Shown piece by piece: positions 27,781-35,215 of a DNA stretch of 64,000 nt. The stretch comes from JBEBGV01 sp040081265 (GTDB taxonomy: Bacteria > Acidobacteriota > Vicinamibacteria > Vicinamibacterales > UBA2999): NCBI GenBank assembly GCA_040081265.1, contig JBEBGV010000002.1, positions 88,186 through 152,185 on the forward strand, written 5' to 3'. Position numbers and translations under genes: made by a program. Below the pieces are notes generated by a model. It made no database searches. It saw only the letters and a program-made list of their open reading frames with translations, and had not been told where the DNA came from. Numbering within the stretch: position 1 is the stretch's first letter; every line of letters starts with the position of its first letter.

Positions 27781-28323
27781 TCAGCGAGCCGAACAGGTAC
27801 CAGCCGAAGCCTTGATCGACATCACCTCCAACTCCGCCAGCGAGACTGTCGCTGCCGGCGGCGCGGGGGCCGCGTTCACCTGCGCAACCGGCACCGGACC
27901 GGGAGCGGAAGGCGCGTGGGTCGACCTCACCGGATTGGCTCGACCGGCAATCTCGACACGACGCCCGAGAAACTCCTGGGCCTGGCTCTCGTTGGGTCCG
28001 GTGAGCTGATAGGCGACCTCAACTGCGGGAACAGGCACCGGCAGTGGGGGGCCCGGAGTCGGCGACGGCGCCCCGACGACTGCCGTGTCGGTGAGCACGA
28101 ACTGATCGGTGGGCTTTGCCTCCACGCCACCGCTGCCGGCCCGTCCGGGTGCCTGTCCGCGCCGGAAGTCAGACTCCCGCTGGATGCACCCCACGACCGT
28201 GACCGACTCGAAGGCATTGGGCGTAGACCCGGTGGGCACCTGCGCCGGCGCCGGCGCGGGTGACTGGGCGAACGCGATCATGTTCAGCGTGGTGACAGCA
28301 ACGAGTGTGAGCAGAGTTCGCAT
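27781..28323 (-). CDS. exported Pro/Ala-rich protein of unknown function
   Basis: A 180-residue product from the ATG at 28321-28323, chosen for its GGAGG ribosome-binding site and signal peptide (LLTLVAVTTLNMIAFAQ). The mature protein has VTVVGCIQRE near 42, QFVLTD near 70, YQLTGPNESQAQEFLGRRVEIAGR near 105-128 (in parts), a beta-rich pattern resembling small OB-fold-like secreted proteins common in Acidobacteria, broken by a long Pro-rich linker. Role unknown. Confidence 0.7.
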   Translation of the reverse strand: MRTLLTLVAVTTLNMIAFAQSPAPAPAQVPTGSTPNAFESVTVVGCIQRESDFRRGQAPGRAGSGGVEAKPTDQFVLTDTAVVGAPSPTPGPPLPVPVPAVEVAYQLTGPNESQAQEFLGRRVEIAGRANPVRSTHAPSAPGPVPVAQVNAAPAPPAATVSLAELEVMSIKASAGTCSAR

Positions 28324-28504
28324 CGCAACATCCTCCAGCAGCAGGGGCTGAATGCGTGAGTGCAAGCACCGCGCCTGAGTGAGGTGCTGTGTTTGTCGGT
28401 ATGCCGGCCATGCTGAACAGAACTCTTGACCGATTACCTTGCGCACATGGCAGAAGGATGCCGGTCATCGCTGAGCTGCAGCGCCGGCATATACAATCGC
28501 GGAC

Positions 28505-29893
28505 GTGGACGCAGTTCGTTTCATGCTCAACGGCGAGACGGTTGAGATCACGCCGGAATCGCCGGAGACGACCCTGCTCGACGCCATCCGTGCCCACGGC
28601 CTGACGGGAGCCAAAGAAGGGTGTGCCGAAGGGGAATGCGGGGCCTGCACGGTCATGGTCGTCGGCAGCAGCGGGGGGCGCACGGCGTATCGGGCGATCA
28701 ACAGCTGTCTGATGCTGCTGCCCATGGCCGCCGATCACGAGGTCGTGACGTGTGAGGGTCTTGTGGAGAACGGCGAACTCTCTGAGGCTCAACGGGCCAT
28801 GGCTGCGGCAGGGGGATCTCAGTGCGGCTACTGCACGCCGGGGTTCGTGATGAGCCTGACCGCTGAGCAGTACCGCCCAGGACGCACCGGGCCGTGCGAC
28901 ACGATGGCGCTGGCGGGTAACCTGTGCCGTTGCACTGGTTACCGGCCTATTCGCGACGCGGCGCTCGCTCTCGGCAGCCCACCTGCCACCCAGGGGGCAC
29001 TCGACACTGCGCCGTATGTCCGGCGGAGGCTCGCCTCGCCGGCTCCGACCCTGAAGGGCAGATCGTCGGCGACCTTCTCACGGCCCACCGGACTCGCCGA
29101 GTGTCTTCAGCTGCTGGCCGCGAGGCCCGACGCCCGCGTCGTCGCGGGCGCGTCGGATCTGGCCGTCGAGTCGAACCTGCAGGGAAGACGATTTCCGCAT
29201 CTGATCAGCCTGGAGGCCATCGAAGAGTTGCGCCGGTTTTCGCAGGCCCCTGACGGCGCGGTCCGCATCGGCGCAGCGCTGACCCTGACCGAACTCGGGG
29301 AGCAGTGGATGGACGCGCCGGGCGCGGTCACCGAGTGGCTGTCGCTCTTTGCATCGCCGCCGATTCGTAACCGCGCAACCCTCGGCGGCAACCTGGCCAC
29401 GGCGTCGCCGATTGGCGATGCCGCTCCACTGCTGTTGGCCATGGACGCGCGCGTGCACATGCCGACGCGGTCGGTCGAGCTGGCGTCGTTCTTCACCGGC
29501 TACCGGCAGACGCAACTGCAACGCGGGGAGCTCCTGACGATCATCGAGATCCCCGCACCGCTGCCCCAGGCTCTCAGGTTCTACAAGATCGCGAAGCGGA
29601 GACTTGACGACATCAGCACCGTCGCGGCCGCGATGGCCATCGACCGCGATGGCAGCGGGCGCATCACGCGCGCACGCTTCTGTTTTGGCGGCGTCGCCGC
29701 CACCCCGGTCAGGCTCACCGAGGTCGAGCCCCTTCTGCTCGGCGCGGCCTGGACCCCGGCAACAGTCGCCCTCGTGCAGACCGTTATCGAACGTACGCTC
29801 ACGCCCGTGAGCGACCACCGCGGGTCCCGCGAATACCGGCTGGCGGTCGCGAAGAGCCTGGTCGAGAAGTTCTTTGTGGAGACCAGCGCGTGA
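28505..29893 (+). CDS. xdhA: xanthine dehydrogenase small subunit (2Fe-2S and FAD domains)
   Basis: A 462-residue subunit starting with GTG. Two [2Fe-2S] clusters are encoded: plant-type GCAEGECGACTVMV near 39-52 with the partner Cys in INSCLML, then the helical cluster QCGYCTPGF near 107 with NLCRCTGYRPI near 140. An FAD domain (about 185-360) contains LGGNLATASPIGDAAP near 297, and a CO-dehydrogenase-flavoprotein C-terminal domain follows. It passes electrons from the molybdenum subunit to NAD+. It ends in a GTGA overlap with xdhB. Confidence 0.94.
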   Translation: MDAVRFMLNGETVEITPESPETTLLDAIRAHGLTGAKEGCAEGECGACTVMVVGSSGGRTAYRAINSCLMLLPMAADHEVVTCEGLVENGELSEAQRAMAAAGGSQCGYCTPGFVMSLTAEQYRPGRTGPCDTMALAGNLCRCTGYRPIRDAALALGSPPATQGALDTAPYVRRRLASPAPTLKGRSSATFSRPTGLAECLQLLAARPDARVVAGASDLAVESNLQGRRFPHLISLEAIEELRRFSQAPDGAVRIGAALTLTELGEQWMDAPGAVTEWLSLFASPPIRNRATLGGNLATASPIGDAAPLLLAMDARVHMPTRSVELASFFTGYRQTQLQRGELLTIIEIPAPLPQALRFYKIAKRRLDDISTVAAAMAIDRDGSGRITRARFCFGGVAATPVRLTEVEPLLLGAAWTPATVALVQTVIERTLTPVSDHRGSREYRLAVAKSLVEKFFVETSA

Positions 29894-32199
29894 GCGGCAC
29901 ACCCAGCCCCCGCCAGCCCCATGAGAGCGCACGGGGCCATGTCACCGGCGAGGCGTTGTACACCGACGACCTCGCGTCGCGCTTCCCTCACGTCCTGCAC
30001 GCCTGGCCTGTACTCGCACCGCATGCGCACGCGCTCGTCGTCCACGTGGATGTGCAGGCCGCGCTCGCTGAACCCGGCGTCGTCACCGTGCTCAGCGAGT
30101 CGGATGTTCCCGGTGAAGGCAATACGGGAGCCAACCGCCATGACGAGCCGCTCTTTCCCCGCGAGGTGATGTTCCACAGCCAGCCCGTGGCGTGGGTGCT
30201 TGGCGAGACGCTTGATGCCGCAAAGCGCGGCGCGGCGCGCGTGTATGTCGAGTACGAACCCCTGCCAGCGATTCTGACCATCGAAGACGCCATCGCAGCA
30301 GGCAGCTTCCTCAATGACCCGGTGCACATCGCCCGAGGCGATCTCTCGGCGCTGGCAACAGCCGCCTTGCGCCTGGAGGGCGAGATCTCGATCGGCGGCC
30401 AGGAGCACTTCTACCTGGAGACCAACGCGGCGATTGCCGCGCGCGACGACTCCGGGGGATATGTCGTTCACTCATCCACACAGCACCCATCGGAAACGCA
30501 GGAAGTGGTGGCGCGCGTGCTCGGCCTCCCCCGCCACAGCGTCGCGGTGGAGTGCCTGCGGATGGGCGGGGCGTTCGGAGGAAAGGAAGTCCAGGCCAAC
30601 ACGTGGGCGGCAATTGCGGCACTGGGTGCGTGGAAGACTGGTCGCCCCGTGCGCGTGCGATTGACGCGCGCACTCGACATGGCGCTGACCGGCAAGCGGC
30701 ATCCCTACTACGCTCGCTACTCAGCCGGGTTCTCGACCGACGGCCGGGTGCAGGCCCTGCGACTCGAACTGTTCTCGGACGGTGGCTGGAGCCTCGACCT
30801 TTCAGAGCCGATCATGTGGCGGTCGCTCTTCCACTGCGACAATGCCTACCACCTGCCGGCGGTAGACGTGACCGGGCGCGTCTGCCGGACTCACAAGACA
30901 TCACAGACGGCCTTCCGTGGCTTCGGTGGTCCCCAGGCCATGGTCGTGATCGAAGACATCATGTCGCGCGCCGCACGGCACCTGTCGATCCCGTCAGACG
31001 TCATCAGGGAACGCAACTTCTACCGCGACGGTGACTCCACACACTACGGCCAGCGCGTTGACGATGCGTCGCGCATGCCTCGGATCTGGTCCGACCTCAA
31101 GGGCAGCAGCGCCTTCGATGAGCGGCGCACGACGATCGACCGCTTCAATTCGACCAGTCCGCACATGAAGCGCGGCCTGGCCATCACTCCGGTCAAGTTC
31201 GGTATTTCATTTACGGCCACCTTCTACAACCAGGGAGGCGCGCTCGTTCTGCTCTACCGCGACGGCAGCGTGCAGGTGAACCACGGCGGCACGGAGATGG
31301 GCCAGGGCCTCTTCACCAAGGTCCTGCACATAGCGGCCGCCGGGCTGGGTGTTTCTCCAGAGCGCGTTCGCCTCATGCCCACGCGCACAGACAAGGTTCC
31401 GAACACATCGGCGACCGCGGCCTCTTCGGGCACCGATCTGAACGGTGCCGCCGTCGCCAACGCGTGCGCACAGCTGGTGTCACGGCTGACTCCTGTCGCC
31501 GCCGGCCTGCTCGCGTGTGAGGAGTCGGAAGTGCGATTCGAAGCTGACAGGGTCACAGGTGGCACTGGTGCCCTCCCGCTGGCCGCGGTGTGCGAAGCGG
31601 CCTACAAGCAGCGGATTTCTCTCTCCGCTCAAGGTTTCTACACAACACCACAGATTCACTTCGATCCGGCCACTGGACGCGGGCAGCCGTTCTATTACTT
31701 CGTCTGGGGCGCTGCCGTTTCAGAAGTCGAGGTCGATGGCTTCACGGGACAATACCGTCTGCTGCGCACAGACATCCTTGAAGACGTCGGAGACTCAATC
31801 GCTCCGATCATCGACCGCGGCCAGATCGAAGGCGGGTTCATACAGGGGGTCGGCTGGCTGACGATCGAGGAACTTCTCTGGGACAGCACGGGACGCATCG
31901 CCACTGGCGGGGCTTCCACCTACAAGCTTCCGTCCTGGTCGGAAATGCCCGAGATTTTCAACGTGAGCTTCCTCGAACGGGCGACACAGCCAGGGGTCAT
32001 CCTCGGGAGCAAGGCCGTCGGCGAGCCACCTTTGATGCTCGCGATCTCGGTACGCGAAGCGATTCGCGACGCGGTGGCTGCCTTTGGCGAGACTCCAGAC
32101 GTCGATCTGCCAAGTCCGGCCACGCCTGAGCAGGTGTTCTTTGCCATCAGTCGGGTCCGCGCATCCCGTACTGCCTCGACGCGGGCTGTTCACTCATGA
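29890..32199 (+). CDS. xdhB: xanthine dehydrogenase molybdopterin-binding subunit
   Basis: A 769-residue catalytic subunit that oxidises hypoxanthine to xanthine and urate. Molybdopterin signatures are GGAFGGKEVQAN near 228, TAFRGFGGPQAMVVIE near 339, GGTEMGQGLFTKVLHIA near 468 and the catalytic Glu in GSKAVGEPPLMLA near 710. It begins with GTG overlapping xdhA and ends in an ATGA overlap with the guanine deaminase gene. The XdhC maturation factor is not in this window. Confidence 0.95.
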   Translation: MSGTPSPRQPHESARGHVTGEALYTDDLASRFPHVLHAWPVLAPHAHALVVHVDVQAALAEPGVVTVLSESDVPGEGNTGANRHDEPLFPREVMFHSQPVAWVLGETLDAAKRGAARVYVEYEPLPAILTIEDAIAAGSFLNDPVHIARGDLSALATAALRLEGEISIGGQEHFYLETNAAIAARDDSGGYVVHSSTQHPSETQEVVARVLGLPRHSVAVECLRMGGAFGGKEVQANTWAAIAALGAWKTGRPVRVRLTRALDMALTGKRHPYYARYSAGFSTDGRVQALRLELFSDGGWSLDLSEPIMWRSLFHCDNAYHLPAVDVTGRVCRTHKTSQTAFRGFGGPQAMVVIEDIMSRAARHLSIPSDVIRERNFYRDGDSTHYGQRVDDASRMPRIWSDLKGSSAFDERRTTIDRFNSTSPHMKRGLAITPVKFGISFTATFYNQGGALVLLYRDGSVQVNHGGTEMGQGLFTKVLHIAAAGLGVSPERVRLMPTRTDKVPNTSATAASSGTDLNGAAVANACAQLVSRLTPVAAGLLACEESEVRFEADRVTGGTGALPLAAVCEAAYKQRISLSAQGFYTTPQIHFDPATGRGQPFYYFVWGAAVSEVEVDGFTGQYRLLRTDILEDVGDSIAPIIDRGQIEGGFIQGVGWLTIEELLWDSTGRIATGGASTYKLPSWSEMPEIFNVSFLERATQPGVILGSKAVGEPPLMLAISVREAIRDAVAAFGETPDVDLPSPATPEQVFFAISRVRASRTASTRAVHS

Positions 32200-33497
32200 G
32201 CCGCGGGCTGATCGTACGGGCGCCACTCATCCACACTCCCGCCAGTCCATTTCAATCGTCAGATGCGCTTCGCGCTCATGAGGACGGGGGCCTGCTCATC
32301 GTCAATGGGCGCATTGCTGCAAGCGGCAGCTATGTCGAGGTCCGAAGTGCAGCCGGAGAAACCGAGACAGTTGACTACCGAGGCGGATACCTCCTGCCTG
32401 GCTTCGTTGATACGCATGTGCACTTCCCTCAGTTGCGCATCATCGGTGGACTAGGACGCACCCTCCTCGACTGGCTCGAGCACGTCGCGCTGCCTGAAGA
32501 GGTGCGCATGGGCGATCCTACCTGCGCATCGGACACCGCACACCGCTTCGTCCACGCCCTCGTGTCGCATGGGACGACGACCGCGCTGGTCTTCGGCGCA
32601 CATTTCGCCGGCGCCACCGCGGCTCTCTTCGAGGCGGCTCACGGCGCCGGGATCCGTCTTGTGAGCGGCCTGGTGGTGTCGGACCGGGCTCTCCGCCCTG
32701 AGCTCCATCAATCCGCCGCTGATGCGTACCGCGACAGCACCGCACTCATCGAGCGCTTTCACGGCAAGGGGCGCTTGCGGTACGCGGTGACACCGCGATT
32801 TGCCCTCTCGACGAGCGAGGCGATGCTCGAAGCCTGCCAGACCCTGGTCCGGGAACATCCGGACGTCCATGTACAGACACACATCAACGAGCAGCCTGAG
32901 GAGATCGCTGCCTGCATGACGGCGTTTCCGTGGGCGCGCGACTATCTCGCCATCTATGAGCACTACTCGCTGACCGGCGCACGCGCCGTGCTGGCGCACA
33001 ACGTACATGGCACGGCGGCAGAACTGGAGCGAATGGCCGGCACGCGTACGTCGGTGGCCCACTGCCCGTGCAGCAATGCCGCCCTTGCGAGCGGCATCTT
33101 TCCGATGCGCCGACATCTCGAGGCTGGCGTACACGTCGCGCTCGGCACCGACGTCGGCGGGGGCACGGGCTTCGGCATGCTCAAGGAAGCGCTGCAGGCC
33201 TACCTGATGCAGCGTGTGGCGCCGGACGGCACCAGGCTTGGCCCTGCTCACCTTCTCTATCTGGCCACGCTCGCCGGAGCAGAGGCCCTGGGACTCGAGG
33301 CTGACACCGGCGACCTGTCACCGGGCAAGAGCGCCGACTTCGTCTACCTTCGCCCCCCGCCCGACAGTCCGCTCGCAGGTGCGCTCGAGCGCGCGGACAC
33401 CATGGAACAGGCCCTCGCGGCCATCGTCACGATGGGCGATGCCGCAGCGATACAGGAAGTGCGGATCGGCGGTGAGGTGGTAGGCGGTAGGCGGTAG
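32196..33497 (+). CDS. guaD: guanine deaminase
   Basis: A 433-residue zinc amidohydrolase converting guanine to xanthine, the substrate of the coupled dehydrogenase. Metal and substrate residues: HVH in GFVDTHVHFPQ near 71, RTLLDWLEH near 89, QTHINEQPEEI near 230, LAHNVH near 268, HCPCSNAALASG near 288 and LGTDVGGGTG near 316. The last residues (GGEVVGGRR) and the TAG stop are encoded by a 7-nt array, whose third unit supplies the in-frame stop. Confidence 0.95.
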   Translation: MSRGLIVRAPLIHTPASPFQSSDALRAHEDGGLLIVNGRIAASGSYVEVRSAAGETETVDYRGGYLLPGFVDTHVHFPQLRIIGGLGRTLLDWLEHVALPEEVRMGDPTCASDTAHRFVHALVSHGTTTALVFGAHFAGATAALFEAAHGAGIRLVSGLVVSDRALRPELHQSAADAYRDSTALIERFHGKGRLRYAVTPRFALSTSEAMLEACQTLVREHPDVHVQTHINEQPEEIAACMTAFPWARDYLAIYEHYSLTGARAVLAHNVHGTAAELERMAGTRTSVAHCPCSNAALASGIFPMRRHLEAGVHVALGTDVGGGTGFGMLKEALQAYLMQRVAPDGTRLGPAHLLYLATLAGAEALGLEADTGDLSPGKSADFVYLRPPPDSPLAGALERADTMEQALAAIVTMGDAAAIQEVRIGGEVVGGRR

Positions 33498-33501
33498 ACG
33501 G
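33481..33501 (+). repeat. 7-nt array ending the guanine deaminase gene
   Basis: Units TAGGCGG, TAGGCGG, TAGACGG. Because the period is seven, successive TAGs fall in three different frames; the third (33495-33497) is the actual stop codon. The natural C-terminus of the enzyme may therefore have been extended or replaced by the array. Confidence 0.8.
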
Positions 33502-33522
33502 CGAAGAGGCTCGCATGATGGC

Positions 33523-33906
33523 ATGGAGCTCGCACGAACAAAGCATGTGCCTTCGAAGAATTATCAGGACTTGCTTGCGTGGCAGCTAGCGATGGAGCTT
33601 GCGGAATTGGTCTACAAGGTCTCGGCCGTGCTTCCTGTCGAGGAAAGGTACGGCTTGGTGTCCCAGATGCGACGCGCGGCCATTTCAATTCCTGCAAACA
33701 TTGCCGAGGGACAGGGTCGCAGAACCTGCGGAGAGTTCCTCAATCACTTGTCGATGGCTCATGGGTCCGTCCGAGAACTCGGAACCCACGTCATCATCGC
33801 TCGCCGCCTGGGGCTCTTGCCTCCAGTAGCCACGGAAGCTGTCCTGACTGGAGCCTCTATAGTCGGACGCCTCGTCACCGGACTCGCGAACTCGCTCAAG
33901 AGCTGA
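33523..33906 (+). CDS. four-helix bundle protein (S23/IVP, Avd-like family)
   Basis: A 127-residue helical protein with the family hallmarks YQDLLAWQLAMEL at the start, LVSQMRRAAISIPANIAEG near 63 (seen in two parts), FLNHLSMAHGSVREL near 88 and a terminal helix. Relatives are encoded within 23S rRNA intervening sequences, as stand-alone genes, or as accessory proteins of diversity-generating retroelements. No rRNA or reverse transcriptase is present here. The gene lies between 7-nt arrays of opposite orientation. Confidence 0.88.
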   Translation: MELARTKHVPSKNYQDLLAWQLAMELAELVYKVSAVLPVEERYGLVSQMRRAAISIPANIAEGQGRRTCGEFLNHLSMAHGSVRELGTHVIIARRLGLLPPVATEAVLTGASIVGRLVTGLANSLKS

Positions 33907-33928
33907 TTCGGCGCATCGCATGCGCCCA

Positions 33929-33953
33929 CATACCGCATACGGCCTACCGCCTA
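33929..33953 (-). repeat. 7-nt array ending the ada gene
   Basis: Minus-strand units TAGGCGG, TAGGCCG, TATGCGG. The first TAG is out of frame for ada; the second is its stop codon. It is inverted relative to the array at 33481, so the two flank the four-helix-bundle gene as inverted repeats. Confidence 0.75.
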
Positions 33954-35026
33954 CTGTCTTGGTTCTCCAACAGCGTCCGTATCCCGCCCTCGAGTTCCAG
34001 CAGGCGCTGCTTGCGCCACAGGCCACCGCCATAGCCGACGAGCTTGCCGTCTGAGCCGATCACCCGATGGCACGGGATGACGATGGCCATGCGGTTGTCG
34101 CCGTTGGCACGGGCAACCGCTCGAACGGCTTCGGGGCGACCGATCGCCTCGGCGATGTCCTTGTAGCTGCGCGTGGCACCGCTCGGAATCTTCAGCAGCG
34201 CGTTCCAGACGCTGACCTGAAACGGAGTCCCGGTCATGGTCATCGGAACGTCAAACTCTCGCCGGCGACCGGCAAAGTATTCATCGAGCTGACCGCGCAC
34301 GCGCCGCAGCACCGGCGTCTCACCCGGGGCGAACACACAGTCAAGGGCCTTCGCCACGCGCGAGATCTGTGCGGGCAGGAGCCGCCGATCGACAAACTCG
34401 AGCAGCACCAGTGCCGTGTCGGTGGCACCGAGCAGCAGGGGTCCCACTGGAGATTCGATGCGGACTACGTGCACGACAGCGCGGTCGCGCGCCTGCCTCG
34501 GCGACTCACCCGCAAACTTCAGGAACGCCTCGTTGAACGCGCTCAGCGACTCGTATCCGGCATCTCCCGCGGCCATCGTGACACCCGTTCCCTTCTTGAT
34601 GTGGCCCAGCGCACCGCCGAGCCGACGCAGTCGGCTGTAGGCATGAAACGTAACGCCATGATGGGCCTTGAACCATCGGGCGATACGCGACGGCGACAGG
34701 CCGAGCCGCCGGAGATCCTCATCGCGCCACCGACGCGCGGGCTCACGCTCAACGGCGTCGAGAAGCGGTGCAAGCCAGGACGGGGCGCGGCCAGCCGGAC
34801 TCAGCGGCACGCAACGCCGGCATGGTCTGTATCCCGCCGCGAGCGCATCGCGGCTGGTAGCGAAGAAATCGACGTTGGCGGGCTTGGGTCGCCGGGCAGG
34901 GCACGTCGGGCGGCAGAAAATGCCCGTCGTCCGCACGGCGGTGACAAAGACCCCTTCGTAGGACTCGTCGCGACTGTTGAATGCGCGAAGCAGTTCGCGC
35001 CGGCTTGGAAGCAGTCCTGTCGTCAC
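33944..35026 (-). CDS. ada: bifunctional Ada: DNA methylphosphotriester repair, AraC regulator and O6-alkylguanine methyltransferase
   Basis: A 360-residue protein. N-terminal Ada zinc domain: FCRPTCPARRPKP near 32-44 with the second Cys pair in RPCRRC near 68, the first Cys being the methyl acceptor. An AraC helix-turn-helix domain follows (about 90-190; LGLSPSRIARWFKAHHG). The C-terminal transferase has GTPFQVSVWNALLKIPSG near 262-280, the acceptor Cys in AIVIPCHRVIGSDG near 319 and GYGGGLWRK. It repairs alkylation damage and activates its own regulon. The final residues come from the 7-nt array. Confidence 0.95.
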   Translation of the reverse strand: MTTGLLPSRRELLRAFNSRDESYEGVFVTAVRTTGIFCRPTCPARRPKPANVDFFATSRDALAAGYRPCRRCVPLSPAGRAPSWLAPLLDAVEREPARRWRDEDLRRLGLSPSRIARWFKAHHGVTFHAYSRLRRLGGALGHIKKGTGVTMAAGDAGYESLSAFNEAFLKFAGESPRQARDRAVVHVVRIESPVGPLLLGATDTALVLLEFVDRRLLPAQISRVAKALDCVFAPGETPVLRRVRGQLDEYFAGRRREFDVPMTMTGTPFQVSVWNALLKIPSGATRSYKDIAEAIGRPEAVRAVARANGDNRMAIVIPCHRVIGSDGKLVGYGGGLWRKQRLLELEGGIRTLLENQDSRR

Positions 35027-35086
35027 CCCGGCAGTGTGGCACCGTGGTCGCGGCTGCGCTACCGGAAATTGGACGTGGAATCTCAG

Positions 35087-35121
35087 TAAGCGGTAGGCGG
35101 TAGGCGGTAGGCGGTAGGCGG
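35087..35121 (+). repeat. 7-nt array upstream of ada
   Basis: About five units of the TAAGCGG/TAGGCGG type in plus orientation, between the ada start and the hairpin at 35149. It is not at the 3' end of any recognisable gene and mirrors the array at 35187 on the far side of the hairpin. Confidence 0.8.
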
Positions 35122-35148
35122 AGAGCGCAAGAATGACAAGCGTACAGA

Positions 35149-35180
35149 CAACGGGCCAGTCCGTGAGGACTGGCCCGTTG
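35149..35180 (-). terminator. perfect 14-bp hairpin downstream of the TonB receptor gene (REP-like)
   Basis: CAACGGGCCAGTCC (35149-35162), loop GTGA, GGACTGGCCCGTTG (35167-35180): fourteen uninterrupted pairs. It lies 36 bp past the receptor stop on the minus strand and could terminate its transcript, though only a weak T-containing tail follows. The GTGA loop and G+C-rich stem connect it with the REP-like hairpins elsewhere in the window. Confidence 0.7.
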
Positions 35181-35186
35181 CTGCGG

Positions 35187-35213
35187 CATACCGCTTACCG
35201 CCTACTGCCTACC
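35187..35213 (-). repeat. 7-nt array just after the TonB receptor stop
   Basis: Minus-strand units TAGGCAG, TAGGCGG, TAAGCGG, TATG, beginning 2 bp after the receptor TGA. With 35087-35121 it forms an inverted pair around the 14-bp hairpin. Confidence 0.8.
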
Positions 35214-35215
35214 AA

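Noticed and set aside
26522..28009. 495-codon plus-strand frame across a membrane gene, mug and an exported-protein gene
   Set aside because: It runs antisense through three separate genes and their gaps; low-complexity His/Arg/Gln composition.
33523..33906. Diversity-generating retroelement around the four-helix-bundle gene
   Set aside because: No reverse transcriptase and no template/variable repeat pair within the window.
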